Notes: a model not told the origin generated them from the sequence alone. Shown: positions 8,834 to 17,974, numbered from the stretch's first letter. The stretch: 64,000 bases of DNA from Cohnella herbarum (GCF_012849095.1 NZ_CP051680.1:4118501-4182500); one strand, 5' to 3'. Program-made: numbers and translations.

Positions 8834-9730
8834 CTAATTCAGCCGCTCTTCCTTGAAGATTAACCGCTGGATAAGCGTAATGAGCATGATGACGACCGCA
8901 AGCAAAAAGGCAAGAGCGGAAGCATACCCCATATCCATGCTTTTGAAGGCGTACTGGTAGATGAGCAACACCATGGTCAGCGTCGCGTTGTTCGGTCCCC
9001 CGGAGCCTGCCGAGAAAATGTAGGATTGGTCGAATAACTGAAACGTTCCGATAATCCCCATGACGACTACGTAGAAAGTGACGGGTTTAAGCTGGGGCAC
9101 CGTAATGCGCCAGAACTTCTGCCAGCCGTTCGCTCCGTCGATATCCGCCGCCTCGTATAGGTTCTCGGGAATATCTTGCAAAGCGGCCAAATAAATTACC
9201 ATAAACAGCGGCGCCGTCGACCATATATTCATGATCATGATGCCCAACAGCGCGACTGAGGGATCTCCAAGCCAGTTGTAAGTCGGAAGACCGACCAAAT
9301 CGAGCAAATAGTTCAACAAACCGTTACTATTGTAGATCCACATGAAAATAAGCACGAGCACGGCCGATGAAGTGACCGTAGGTAAGTAGAAAGCGACCCT
9401 GAAAAAATTACGGTAGCGAAGCTTCATATTCAATATCGAAGCCAGCACGAGCGACAGAATCGTCTGGGCAGGTACGACGATGAGCGCGTACTTAGCCGTG
9501 TTTCTTAGCGCGATCCATAGACGCGGATCGTCCACCATTCTCTCGAAGTTAGCCGTTCCGGTAAATTTGTAGCTTACCGTCCCGAGAAGATTCACTTTGT
9601 GAAACGATAAATAGATGGCGTAACCGATCGGCAGCAGTAAGAAACAGCCGAGTATAATGATCGTGGGAGCCATGAACGAATAGCCCGACAATAGATCCCT
9701 GATTTTGTTCTTCCCTTTCAATCTGGCCAT
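8834..9730 (-). CDS. Sugar ABC transporter permease (MalF type)
   Basis: Membrane subunit of 298 residues partnering the downstream MalG-type permease. Six helices are predicted, beginning at about residue 18, and the EAA loop NLYEAADIDGANGWQKFWRITVPQLKPV lies at about 190-220. The ATG at 9730 has AAGGAGAG upstream. It is separated from the binding-protein gene by 164 bases containing a large hairpin. No ATPase gene is in the operon; systems of this type in Firmicutes usually share an MsmX-like ATPase encoded elsewhere. Confidence 0.92.
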   Translation of the reverse strand: MARLKGKNKIRDLLSGYSFMAPTIIILGCFLLLPIGYAIYLSFHKVNLLGTVSYKFTGTANFERMVDDPRLWIALRNTAKYALIVVPAQTILSLVLASILNMKLRYRNFFRVAFYLPTVTSSAVLVLIFMWIYNSNGLLNYLLDLVGLPTYNWLGDPSVALLGIMIMNIWSTAPLFMVIYLAALQDIPENLYEAADIDGANGWQKFWRITVPQLKPVTFYVVVMGIIGTFQLFDQSYIFSAGSGGPNNATLTMVLLIYQYAFKSMDMGYASALAFLLAVVIMLITLIQRLIFKEERLN

Positions 9731-9758
9731 GCTGAAGCTCTCCTTTCGGCCTTTCCGT

Positions 9759-9824
9759 GTTGGGGCGTGAAATGACTAAAGCCGTGAGCGCGTTCGCCTG
9801 CGGCTTCACTCGTTTCACGCCAAC
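9759..9824 (-). other. Intercistronic hairpin between binding-protein and permease genes
   Basis: GTTGGGGCGTGAAA (9759-9772) pairs with TTTCACGCCAAC (9813-9824) with one bulged base, and an inner AGCCG/CGGCT pair extends the structure. It lacks a T-run. Such hairpins after a solute-binding-protein cistron commonly stabilise that mRNA segment so more binding protein than permease is made; that role is inferred. Confidence 0.6.
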
Positions 9825-9894
9825 GCGTAAGCGACAAGCTTGGGACGCAGGCGCCAATGGCGGCCTTACGTCCCTCGCTTCTAAGTCACTTGAA

Positions 9895-11208
9895 TTATTG
9901 CGCTGCCTTGATTTCTTTATTGGCGGTTTCTTGGGCTTTCTTCATTGCATCGGTCAACGAAGAACCTCCCGTGTATGCCGCTACGAACTGATTATTGAAG
10001 TTGGTCATGATCGTCGGTAGCGTAGAACCCGCTTGCCATGGAGTTGCGTAGGAAGAACCGGCTACAAGCGCGCCGCGCAACGCGTCTTTGTCATATCCAA
10101 GCTCAGCGGATACGGATTTGCGCGTCGGCAGAGCAAAGCCTTTGCTCGTCCAAGTTTTCATGCCTTCTTTGCCTGTCAAGTAAGAGAGAAGCTTCCATGC
10201 CGCTTCTTTCTTTTGGGAATTTTTATTCATAACGTAAGCGACCGTAAATGCCATCGTTCCTTTTTTGCCATTAACCGTAGGGACTTCGGCGGTTCCGAAG
10301 TCTACGTCTTTGAAGTTAGTCTGGATGTACGGGATCGCCCAGTTGCCTTCGATGACCATTGCCGCTTTTTGCTGACCGAACATTTCGCCGCCCCAGCCTG
10401 CGCCGACATCGGAAGGTTGTCCCGCCGTATTAGCTTTCGTATGCTGATCAATAACGAGGGACAGACCTTTCTCCGCTTCCGGAGTCGCGAACGCCGCCAT
10501 GCCTTGATCGTCGGCAAGTTTACCGCCGAAAGCGTTGATCATGAACATTTGACGAGCCAGCTCGGGAGCTTGACCCAAACCGTATACTTCGACTTTTTTG
10601 CCGTTTTTCTTTGTCAACTTCTCGGAAACGGACAACAGCTCGTCCCAAGTCGTCGGAGGCGCAGTGATGCCGGCGTCGGCGAACATCTTTTTGTTATAGA
10701 ACAACGCCAGCGTAGACGTATCTTTCGGGAAACCGTACATTTTGCCGTCCGCCGATTTGAATGCGTTAATCGTCGGAGCTTCGAAGTCGTTAATGTCGAA
10801 TTCAGGAGTTACGTAACCGTCCAACGGCTCCAGTACGTCTTTCTCGATCAGGCCCGGAGCTTCGAATGCGTCCAGATAAAATACATCGGGAGCTTCGTTT
10901 CCGATTAGACGGGTTTTGATAACGTCCATGTACTGATCGGCGATAACTTCGTATTTCACTTTGACGTCGGGATTTTTCGCTTGGAACTCGTCTAACACCT
11001 GTTGCAGCAAAGCTTGCTCTTCCGGAGAAGAACCCCAACCCGCTAAAGTAACTTCAACCGGTTCTTTAGCCGGCGGTTGCGAAGCGCCATTGGATGGAGA
11101 TGAGGACGGGGAAGCGCTCTCACCGTTCTTGGAATTGTTTCCGCAAGCGGATACAACCAATGCGAGAGCCAACATCAAAACTAACATGGTAGAAAATCTT
11201 TTTTTCAT
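9895..11208 (-). CDS. Extracellular sugar-binding lipoprotein of an ABC transporter
   Basis: Solute-binding protein of 437 residues (family 1, MalE-like). It has a lipoprotein signal peptide: basic MKKR start, hydrophobic core and lipobox LVVSACGN with the modified Cys at about residue 22. A Ser/Pro-rich linker follows. The mature protein shows typical features: GWGSSPEEQALLQQVLDEFQAKNPDVKV, VFYLDAFEA, YGFPKDTSTLALFYNKKMFADAGI and GGEMFGQQKAAMVIEGNWAI. It feeds the two permeases encoded next. The ATG has GGGAGGAAGG upstream. Confidence 0.93.
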   Translation of the reverse strand: MKKRFSTMLVLMLALALVVSACGNNSKNGESASPSSSPSNGASQPPAKEPVEVTLAGWGSSPEEQALLQQVLDEFQAKNPDVKVKYEVIADQYMDVIKTRLIGNEAPDVFYLDAFEAPGLIEKDVLEPLDGYVTPEFDINDFEAPTINAFKSADGKMYGFPKDTSTLALFYNKKMFADAGITAPPTTWDELLSVSEKLTKKNGKKVEVYGLGQAPELARQMFMINAFGGKLADDQGMAAFATPEAEKGLSLVIDQHTKANTAGQPSDVGAGWGGEMFGQQKAAMVIEGNWAIPYIQTNFKDVDFGTAEVPTVNGKKGTMAFTVAYVMNKNSQKKEAAWKLLSYLTGKEGMKTWTSKGFALPTRKSVSAELGYDKDALRGALVAGSSYATPWQAGSTLPTIMTNFNNQFVAAYTGGSSLTDAMKKAQETANKEIKAAQ

Positions 11209-11253
11209 TTAAATCCTTCCTCCCTTTTATTTGTTTATATAATTAAACGGTCG

Positions 11254-11330
11254 TAAGAAATCGCATATGCCGACGATGATTGAACCGGCGGTACCTTCCG
11301 GCTATAGGGTCAGCAAAATGCGATTTCTTA
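11254..11330 (-). other. Long intercistronic inverted repeat
   Basis: A perfect 13-bp inverted repeat, TAAGAAATCGCAT (11254-11266) and ATGCGATTTCTTA (11318-11330), encloses 51 bases holding a further CCGG..CCGG hairpin. It lies between the glycosidase stop and the binding-protein start. With no T-run it is more likely an mRNA processing or stability element, or a cruciform, than a terminator. Confidence 0.6.
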
Positions 11331-11363
11331 TCCCGCTCAATTCGAGTTTGGGTGGCGCGCGGG

Positions 11364-13466
11364 TTAACCGATGATCTCGATGGAGCACCCGCTGCTATTG
11401 TCGAGTATTTCTACCCGAAGCGGCTCGGAACCATGGTCGCGCTTGAGTTCGACCGAGATTCTGCCATCGGCTACCGGCAGATCCGTTACGGTCAAATGGT
11501 TGATTCCTTCCGGCAGGAACGGATCCAACCGAATGGACCGGGCCAACGCGTCGGGCTGTAATCCGAGCATCGATTGAATCAATACGATGGAAGTTCCGGC
11601 GGCCCACGCTTGCGGAGAACACGCAACCGGGTAAGATACCGGGTAGCCTACGGATTCGTCATAACCGCAGTAAAGCTCCGGCAAGCGGTAATACTCGAAG
11701 TGTTCGGCGGCATTCAACATTCCGGAAACGACGGTCGCCGCTTCTTCCTTGAAGCCTAACCGGCTCATGCCGATCAACGTCATGGAGTTGTCGTGCGGCC
11801 AGACGCTTCCATCGTGATAACTCATAGGGTTGTAACCGGTGGAACCGGTGGACATCGTACGAATGCCGTAGCCTCCGAACATATCTTCCGCCACCAGTCT
11901 TTGCGCCACAAGCCGTGCTTTGTCCTCCGGGACAAGGTGGCTCATGAGCAAATGACCGGGATTGGAAGTGACGGATCGAACTTGATCTTTGTTAGCATCC
12001 AGCGCAATGGCATAGAACTTCTCTTCCGGCATCCAGAAGGCGCCATCGAAAGCTTGCTTGAGGCGTTCCGCTTCTTCTCTAAGTTGCTGCGCCATATCGT
12101 TGCGGCCCAACCGTTCGAGAATCGGAGCAAGCCGGAGCTTCGCTTGATACACGTATCCTTGTACTTCTACCAAGGCTATCGGCGCCGCGGCGAACTCTCC
12201 GCTCTCATGCACGACGGAATCGGCGGAATCTTTCCACCCTTGGTTGGCGATCCCTTTAGACGATTCTTGATAGTATTCTACCCAACCATCCTTGTCGCGA
12301 TCGCCGTATCCCTTAATCCATTCCAAAGCTTTCTCAATATTGGGCAGAAGCTTGGCGATCGTATCGGTGTCTCCCGTCCAGTGAGCGTATTCCGCCGCCA
12401 ACAAAATGAACAATGGCGTCGAATCGATGCTTCCGTAATAAGGGGCAAACGGAACCTGGCCGGAACGGGCTAATTCTCCGTTGCGCAGCTCGTGCATGAT
12501 TTTGCCCGGTTGCTCGTCTTTCCAAGGATTGACGTCCGTTCCTTGGTAAGCGGCCATCATCTCGAGAGTGCCGCGGGCAACGTCCGGAATCAGCGGCAGC
12601 ATCTGCAAGGCGGCGATCAAGCTATCCCTGCCGAACGGTACGGCATACCACGGCAGTCCCGCCACCGGGAACAGTCCATAGCCGAAATCCGTGAGCAGCA
12701 CCCGCAAATCTTGAACCCCGCGATCGAACAATCCGTTTAACACCTTGGAATCACTTAGCACTTTCGTAGCGTTCTCGTTCCAGCTCTCATAGGTGCGCTG
12801 CAGTTCGGCAATCGCTTCTTCGCGCGGAATCACGACCGGATGTTTTCCTTCTAGCGAAGGAATGACCGTGAACGTAATCTTCTTCACTTCCGTCGGCTGC
12901 AAGCTTATCGCGAAGTTGACTTCCCCTTGTTCGCTCATGGAATCGGCTTCCGTATCCCATACGATGCGAGTGTCTCTTCGAATACCGTCAACGCCTTGAT
13001 AAGCAGCATGCCATTCCTTCTTGTTCATGTTCCGTTCCGTCACTTTTCCGAGCTCTTCCGCAGGTTGAAACCCCCGGATGAGGAACATATCGCTGAAATC
13101 CGCGTCGAAAGCGGCGCCTACGTCGAAATTCAGTGCTTTAGTGGAGTAGTTGGTCATGGAGAGCGTTTCGTACAATACTTCTCCGTAGATAAAACGTTCC
13201 CGGATCAGTTCTACCGATTCCCTCCATAGCTTGACCTCTCCGTCCGTTTCATCATGCTCGTTCGTCAACCGTATGCGGGCAACGAAATTCTCATCGGCGG
13301 CGGAAGAGAGGAGCAAAGGGCGTTTACCGTTCAGAGTGATCTCCAGTTTGCTAAGAAAGCGGGTATCCTTCATATAAAGACCGCCCTCAGCGCTGTTTCC
13401 CCGGATATCGCCGTGATGATCCGTCATTAGAAAAACGTCGTTGTTTTTGATTACTCTGTAGTTCAT
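11364..13466 (-). CDS. Glycogen-debranching-type glycosidase (GDE_N_bis plus amylo-alpha-1,6-glucosidase)
   Basis: Cytoplasmic 700-residue enzyme without a signal peptide. Residues 1-200 match the N-terminal glycogen-debranching domain (DHHGDIRGNSAEGGLYMKDTRFLS). The remainder is an (alpha/alpha)6 barrel as in amylo-alpha-1,6-glucosidases, with PWYAVPFGRDSLI, STPLFILLAAEYAHWTGD and YHDGSVWPHDNSM, which hold the acidic residues expected in the active site. It likely hydrolyses the oligosaccharide imported by the following ABC transporter. It is the first gene of that operon and is preceded by two LacI-type operators at 13531 and 13564. The exact substrate is not determined. Confidence 0.87.
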   Translation of the reverse strand: MNYRVIKNNDVFLMTDHHGDIRGNSAEGGLYMKDTRFLSKLEITLNGKRPLLLSSAADENFVARIRLTNEHDETDGEVKLWRESVELIRERFIYGEVLYETLSMTNYSTKALNFDVGAAFDADFSDMFLIRGFQPAEELGKVTERNMNKKEWHAAYQGVDGIRRDTRIVWDTEADSMSEQGEVNFAISLQPTEVKKITFTVIPSLEGKHPVVIPREEAIAELQRTYESWNENATKVLSDSKVLNGLFDRGVQDLRVLLTDFGYGLFPVAGLPWYAVPFGRDSLIAALQMLPLIPDVARGTLEMMAAYQGTDVNPWKDEQPGKIMHELRNGELARSGQVPFAPYYGSIDSTPLFILLAAEYAHWTGDTDTIAKLLPNIEKALEWIKGYGDRDKDGWVEYYQESSKGIANQGWKDSADSVVHESGEFAAAPIALVEVQGYVYQAKLRLAPILERLGRNDMAQQLREEAERLKQAFDGAFWMPEEKFYAIALDANKDQVRSVTSNPGHLLMSHLVPEDKARLVAQRLVAEDMFGGYGIRTMSTGSTGYNPMSYHDGSVWPHDNSMTLIGMSRLGFKEEAATVVSGMLNAAEHFEYYRLPELYCGYDESVGYPVSYPVACSPQAWAAGTSIVLIQSMLGLQPDALARSIRLDPFLPEGINHLTVTDLPVADGRISVELKRDHGSEPLRVEILDNSSGCSIEIIG

Positions 13467-13530
13467 ATCGTTTTCCCCATCCTGTGACTGAATTTGTCTA
13501 TTATCTGTTTCTTTTTGCGTTTTTATTTAT

Positions 13531-13544
13531 CCGAAACGTTTCGG
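13531..13544. promoter_or_regulatory. LacI-type operator O1
   Basis: Perfect 14-bp palindrome CCGAAACGTTTCGG with the central CG typical of LacI/GalR operators. It lies 65 bases upstream of the glycosidase start codon. The neighbouring LacI regulator is the obvious ligand. The core also resembles a cre half-match, so CcpA binding is an alternative. Confidence 0.85.
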
Positions 13545-13563
13545 CATTCAACAAAATAAAAAT

Positions 13564-13577
13564 CCGAAACGTTTCGG
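13564..13577. promoter_or_regulatory. LacI-type operator O2
   Basis: A second identical copy of CCGAAACGTTTCGG, centred 33 bp (about three helical turns) from the first, on the same face of the DNA. It lies between the operon start and the lacI-family gene end, so the pair can bind two dimers. Confidence 0.85.
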
Positions 13578-13602
13578 AAATTTTCAAAAGAAAAGCTCGC
13601 TG

Positions 13603-14622
13603 CTACTCTTGCAGACGACGCGTGCTTTCCCTGATGATCAATTGGTTGTTTAGAAGCAGCTTGCGGTTGTCCGTTCTGTTCTCAAGCATATCGATCAGCA
13701 ATTGGGCAGCCTGATAACCAAGCTCGTATTTATCCTGCCTGATCGTAGTCAGCTTAGGAGAACAATAAGCGGAAATGGTAATATCGTCGAATCCGATGAT
13801 CGAAACGTCGTCCGGCACTTTACGCCCCATACGCTCTAGCGTCCGCATCGCGCCTAGCGCCATTAGATCGCTGGCGCAAAAGACCGCCGTTACGCCGGGA
13901 TTGCGTATCAAAATTTGATACATCGCTTCCGCTCCGCCGTCTTCGGAAAATTTTCCGTCGTAAACAAGCCCTTCATCCGCCGATTCCCCGTATTGCTCTA
14001 GCGCTTCTTTGTACCCTTCGAACCGTTCTTGGCTGACGAATGCCTGATTGTGGCCATTGATCATCGCGATATGCCGATGTCCGTTCTCCAATAGGTGCCG
14101 GACGGCCATCACCGCTCCTAGGCGGCTATCGGACGTAACGTGGGCAACGTTTTCTCCGGTTTTAGGAATATCGATCAGCACGCAAGGAAACGAATTCTGC
14201 TCTATGACCTCCTGCAAATAAGGGTCGTCAAGACGCAATCCCGATAGGATCGCTCCTTCTACGTTCCTTTCCTTGCAAAGCGCCGTATAGGACTTCTCCA
14301 TCTGTTTGGACGGATTAGTGCTGAATAATAACAAATCGTAGTTTAAGTCTCCGGCGCGGTCGTTAATCCCGCAGAGGACTTCGTATGCAAACGCGTCTTT
14401 CGCGCCGGCACGGTTGATATCGGAAATAATAAGGCCGATCGTGCGCGTTTTCTTGGATACCAAACTCCTAGCCACGGCATTCGGACTGTAGGATAACTCC
14501 AACGCGACCTGTTTGATTTTCTTACGAGTATCCTCGTTAACATCATCGTAACCGTTGAGTGCTCTGGAAACCGTGGTGACGGATACACCCGCTTTTTTAG
14601 CAATATCTTTAATGGTAGCCAT
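13603..14622 (-). CDS. LacI-family transcriptional repressor
   Basis: About 339 residues. The N-terminal helix-turn-helix ATIKDIAKKAGVSVTTVSRALNGYDDVNEDTRKKI is followed by the hinge helix NAVARSLVSKKTRTIGLI and a periplasmic-binding-protein-like sensor domain (residues 60-335) with the family end IRESTRR. The ATG at 14622 has AAAGGTG upstream; a slightly longer frame to 14640 would read through the operator and is rejected. An operator-like CCAAAACGTTTCGG at 14637 just upstream suggests autorepression, and two perfect copies downstream control the oligosaccharide operon. The inducer is presumably the transported sugar. Confidence 0.93.
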   Translation of the reverse strand: MATIKDIAKKAGVSVTTVSRALNGYDDVNEDTRKKIKQVALELSYSPNAVARSLVSKKTRTIGLIISDINRAGAKDAFAYEVLCGINDRAGDLNYDLLLFSTNPSKQMEKSYTALCKERNVEGAILSGLRLDDPYLQEVIEQNSFPCVLIDIPKTGENVAHVTSDSRLGAVMAVRHLLENGHRHIAMINGHNQAFVSQERFEGYKEALEQYGESADEGLVYDGKFSEDGGAEAMYQILIRNPGVTAVFCASDLMALGAMRTLERMGRKVPDDVSIIGFDDITISAYCSPKLTTIRQDKYELGYQAAQLLIDMLENRTDNRKLLLNNQLIIRESTRRLQE

Positions 14623-14636
14623 CTGCAGACACCTTT

Positions 14637-14650
14637 CCAAAACGTTTCGG
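14637..14650. promoter_or_regulatory. LacI-type operator O3 (autoregulatory)
   Basis: CCAAAACGTTTCGG differs from the two upstream-operon operators by one base. It ends 15 bases before the repressor start codon, where binding would block its own transcription. Inferred from sequence identity and position. Confidence 0.75.
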
Positions 14651-14842
14651 GTTCATTATAAAGCAGAGAGCGATCATATTGCAAGCGCATTTTTATGCGC
14701 CTTTTCGAACCTGCGTCATTTCAAAATACGAAAAACAATAAAAACGCCTGTCGTCCTTAGTTACCCCATAGCGGATTGGATATATAGGGGAATCACATTA
14801 GGAATAACTTAGCATTCAACGTTCACTACTTACGTTTCAGCC

Positions 14843-15030
14843 TAACGGAACCAGCGGCCGCTATTCTGCTCAAAAAGGCACTTTTCAAATTCTAACGGAG
14901 CTGTGCGCTCTTATTTATGTGTTTTCCAGCGAAAAGATGGCTGTTGAACATACATAGCGGCGTGCAGTTCAGTTACAATTTCAGAACACTCATTTTCGAC
15001 GAAATAGCGGCGCTGGCCGCCGTTAGAATA
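14843..15030. repeat. Degenerate ~50/62-bp modular intergenic repeat
   Basis: This stretch of a roughly 600-bp gene-free region contains the related words TAACGG/TAGCGG at 14843, 14893, 14955 and 15005, a spacing of 50, 62 and 50. GC-rich palindromes such as AGCGGCCGCT and GGCGCTGGCCGCC fall at these points. On the reverse strand TGCCTTTTTGAGC precedes ATAGCGGC, which resembles the TGCCTGTTTTCGCTC and TAGCCCGGC words of the strict 51-bp array at 22241. No open frame with a ribosome site was found between 14651 and 15263; nothing else recognisable is there. Confidence 0.55.
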
Positions 15031-15203
15031 ATAACAATCGATTGTTGCAGGCTGCAAAAGACCAGTTAACCACAGTTATTAATCGATGTCGGGTGAACGT
15101 TCAAATCGAAGATGCTTCAACTATGAATTCTGTGAAACATATAAATTCTGAATGGCCAAGCATAAATGGCTATCGCCATCCTAGGAATGTCGGGTGAACG
15201 GAA

Positions 15204-15236
15204 ATGCGCAAAAAAGCCCTTCCGGCAGAAGGGCTT
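15204..15236 (-). terminator. Rho-independent terminator
   Basis: AAGCCCTTCCGGCAGAAGGGCTT hairpin at 15214-15236. On the minus strand it is followed by a T6 run, correctly placed 28 bases after the stop of the 15264 gene. Confidence 0.85.
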
Positions 15237-15263
15237 CAACAAAAACTTGTCCCGCAAAATAAA

Positions 15264-15638
15264 TCAGGTCGCTTTGAAATGGTTGTATGAACCGTCATCC
15301 GTTGAGAAGCCCGCCTCTTGCTCATCCGTTGCGGAGCTTGCCACCTGATAGCCCTCTTCCCAATCCTCGTTGACGGTATGCGCCGGGATCGGAATGGCGT
15401 CCATGCCGTAGGCTTGGTCGGTCACGTCGACGACTTCAGCCGGCGCATGCTCCATCAATTGCCCCGCATAACATTGCACGATCTCGAGCGCGGAAGTTAA
15501 ATCCTCGTCCTGAACATGAATATGCAGCCGCCCTTCCTCATGAAGCTGCGGTTCATACCCCAATTCCATTAGCGTATCTCCAGCCAATCTCGCCTGATTC
15601 TCATCCGGAAACTGGAACATCAGGGCGGCATGTTTCAT
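15264..15638 (-). CDS. Conserved-looking hypothetical protein
   Basis: About 124 residues from ATG at 15638, which has GGAGAGG nine bases upstream; in-frame TTG and ATG codons lie slightly further upstream. The first 70 residues (HAALMFQFPDENQARLAGDTLMELGYEPQLHEEGRLHIHV) look like a ferredoxin-like alpha/beta fold of the kind in small metal-delivery or regulatory proteins. The C-terminal half is acidic and probably flexible, with no membrane segment or signal peptide. I do not recognise the family. It lies 69 bases downstream of ecsB with its own ribosome site, and a terminator follows it. Confidence 0.7.
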   Translation of the reverse strand: MKHAALMFQFPDENQARLAGDTLMELGYEPQLHEEGRLHIHVQDEDLTSALEIVQCYAGQLMEHAPAEVVDVTDQAYGMDAIPIPAHTVNEDWEEGYQVASSATDEQEAGFSTDDGSYNHFKAT

Positions 15639-15707
15639 CGAACTCATCCTCTCCAAGTACGATCAACGCATCCAATCCCGCATAGGTTTTCCAATAGGGC
15701 CTCCGGA

Positions 15708-17006
15708 TTATTCCGATTTGCGGCGATAGATGTTAACGGACGTAAATATGTCGTTAATGAACTTAAGCCAGAAGTAACCCGCTATGGGCGCAATCGCGAG
15801 GGCTAGCCATGCGATTCCTCCATAGTTAAGCCCTATTCTCCCTGCGACTATAAGAGCCCATAGAGTCATTGAAGGAACTGCGCCCCTTACTCTTGCCTGG
15901 CTTGAAGCTTGATCAAGCATCTCGGGGCGCCATTTGAACAATGCGATATAGGGCTCGGTCAACCAGCGAGACCATTGCCTGTGCAGCATGCTAAGCAGGA
16001 GCATCGGCAATACCAACCAGACTACGATTGCCAATAGAACCGGCGGCAAGCTTATCGCGGCGACCCCCGCGCCCGTGAAATAGAGAAGCGGCGTTAACAA
16101 ATCCGTTCGCCGTAAAGCCGACTTAAACCAACTATCGAGCAGCCTATGCGTGTCATCCTTATGCTTCACTAGCGGTTGTGACCGGCTGAACAGCATCGGC
16201 TTTCGCAACATCGGGACGGGTTTCTTGTCCATCGTCTCCTTAAGGATCCATTTCACGTTAGCGATATAGATGGCATGTTCTACGGCTACTTCATGCAGGA
16301 AAGTCCCCTGCATCCGCAGACGCAAGCGTATTTGCCAGCCTACGATTCCCGCTGCTAACACTGAAGCTAGCCCAAGTACGACTAAGTTCTCTTTTCCCAA
16401 TAACGCGATCCAAACAAAAACGAAAAGAAAAACGAGAATACTCGCCGTCAAGACGAGCGTTCTTCTCCAGCCTTTCCACGATTGCGTCAGTCGGTCTTTC
16501 CACAACACCCACGCGAAACCGGTAATCGATGCATAGACGACCAGTATAATTAAGAAGTTGCCCTTCAGCTCGAATACTTGCAACAAGAGCGGCGAGCCAA
16601 TGGCGATAAAGCAGGAAGAAATCAATAAACGAGTTGCTAAACCGTATATAAATCCGCTAACTAGCTTGCCTTGAACCCATTTTGCTCTGCGATGAAGAAA
16701 CAACCCGTCTCCCGGCTCCGCGAAAGTTCTGTACTTTCCGATTAATTGCAAGAACGCAAGGATAACGATAAACAAGGCCGCTAAACTTCCATCCAGTTGT
16801 TTCGGAGGATCTCGCAACAGATCCCGATACATGCCTACGAAAATGAATAGTCCGGGAAGCAGCACATAGAGCCAGGTTGCCCAGTCCATTACCGTCCGCC
16901 ATGCTCTCCAGATGGCTAGCCAGTGAGCCGACATTCGTTCCATGAATAAGGGAACAGGATCGTATCGTTGTGGATCGAACGCATCCGCGCGCGTCAGTTG
17001 ATTCAT
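15708..17006 (-). CDS. ecsB: EcsB-family ABC transporter permease
   Basis: Polytopic membrane protein of 432 residues with about nine hydrophobic helices in paired clusters (first at 45-62, last near 400-425). The N-terminal RMSAHWLAIWRAWRTVMDWATWLYVLLPG and the overall layout match EcsB. Its start overlaps the upstream ATPase gene by four bases, so the two are translationally coupled. In B. subtilis the Ecs transporter affects secretion, competence and intramembrane proteolysis by RasP, possibly by exporting peptides; that role is carried over from the family. Confidence 0.85.
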   Translation of the reverse strand: MNQLTRADAFDPQRYDPVPLFMERMSAHWLAIWRAWRTVMDWATWLYVLLPGLFIFVGMYRDLLRDPPKQLDGSLAALFIVILAFLQLIGKYRTFAEPGDGLFLHRRAKWVQGKLVSGFIYGLATRLLISSCFIAIGSPLLLQVFELKGNFLIILVVYASITGFAWVLWKDRLTQSWKGWRRTLVLTASILVFLFVFVWIALLGKENLVVLGLASVLAAGIVGWQIRLRLRMQGTFLHEVAVEHAIYIANVKWILKETMDKKPVPMLRKPMLFSRSQPLVKHKDDTHRLLDSWFKSALRRTDLLTPLLYFTGAGVAAISLPPVLLAIVVWLVLPMLLLSMLHRQWSRWLTEPYIALFKWRPEMLDQASSQARVRGAVPSMTLWALIVAGRIGLNYGGIAWLALAIAPIAGYFWLKFINDIFTSVNIYRRKSE

Positions 17007-17785
17007 AATCGTGCCTCATCGTAATAGGTAAGCTTGTGAAAACAATCGAACAATCTCGCTTCCGGTCCGCATTCCGATTGCGCTCTAATATCCTCGAGCG
17101 TGCCGGAGGCCGCTACTCCCCCATCGTGAACAAGAACGAATCGATCGCACAATCGTTCAGCCGAATCAAGCACGTGCGTCGTTAGCAAAACCGCGGCTCC
17201 GCGACTTCTCTCCTCATCCAACGCGTCCAGTAATTCCATCACGGCACCGGGATCCAATCCGATGAACGGCTCGTCCACCAAGTAAAGCTCCGGTTGCAGC
17301 AAGAAACCGATAATGAGCATTGTTTTCTGCTGCATTCCTTTGGAAAATCGGAAGGGATACTCATGCTTGTAGGCATGCAGCCTGAATCTTCGCAACAGCT
17401 TGTCCGCCCTTTCGCGGAAAAGCTGTTCCGGTATACTCCCTGCCGCCGCGACGAGAACGAGATGTTCCCACAGCGTCAATCGTTCGTATAGGATCGGATG
17501 CTCGGGAATATAAGCGATTCGCGCAGACGTATCGCCTTCGACGGAGTTTCTTTCTTCCTCACCGTTCCAAGCGATTTTCCCTTTCCAGTGAGGGAGTTGG
17601 CCAAGCAACCCTTTCATAAGAGTACTCTTGCCGGCACCGTTCGGCCCTAACAGACCGACTCTCTCTCCAGTATTTACCGTTAAGATGACTTCCCTGACGA
17701 TCGGATTTCCGGGTTCATAACCGGCTTCTTCTATATCCGCTTGAAATAACGGCGCTTTCCCGGAACCCGCAGTAAAAGTATCCAA
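17003..17785 (-). CDS. ecsA: EcsA-like ABC transporter ATP-binding protein
   Basis: ATPase of 260 residues. Walker A GPNGAGKST is at about 49-57, the signature region FSKGMQQKTMLIIGFLL at about 150-165, Walker B LYLVDEPFIGLDPGA immediately after, and a switch His in TTHVLDS. The first in-frame start is TTG at 17785 with GAGGGGG upstream. It partners the overlapping ecsB gene. The signature motif FSKGMQQK is the form seen in EcsA and related drug or peptide exporters rather than sugar importers. Confidence 0.88.
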   Translation of the reverse strand: MDTFTAGSGKAPLFQADIEEAGYEPGNPIVREVILTVNTGERVGLLGPNGAGKSTLMKGLLGQLPHWKGKIAWNGEEERNSVEGDTSARIAYIPEHPILYERLTLWEHLVLVAAAGSIPEQLFRERADKLLRRFRLHAYKHEYPFRFSKGMQQKTMLIIGFLLQPELYLVDEPFIGLDPGAVMELLDALDEERSRGAAVLLTTHVLDSAERLCDRFVLVHDGGVAASGTLEDIRAQSECGPEARLFDCFHKLTYYDEARL

Positions 17786-17876
17786 TCTATCGTCCCCCTC
17801 GCTTGACTACCCCTAATACGAATATTTTAACTTGATGGTTCCACATAGTGGAAATTAGGTCCGTTTATGCTGAAAA

Positions 17877-17921
17877 GTTGAAAAAGCCTCCTTCCCGGTT
17901 ACCGGCCGGGAAATGCGGAGG
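17877..17921 (-). terminator. Terminator after xylB
   Basis: Two-part stem, GCCTCC/GGAGGC outside and TTCCCGG/CCGGGAA inside, with a T5 tract on the minus strand. It lies about 50 bases past the xylB stop and ends the xylA-xylB unit. Confidence 0.85.
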
Positions 17922-17974
17922 CTTCGCGGAAAAGGGAGGCACCCCTGATCCTAAAATCATTTTATCCGATAAAT

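Noticed and set aside
7996..9730. Missing ATPase suggesting a broken ABC operon
   Set aside because: Sugar importers of this type in Firmicutes normally use a shared ATPase encoded elsewhere.
15132..15160. Second TGAAAC word as a sigma-W promoter
   Set aside because: No CGTA at the required spacing and no gene in the right direction.
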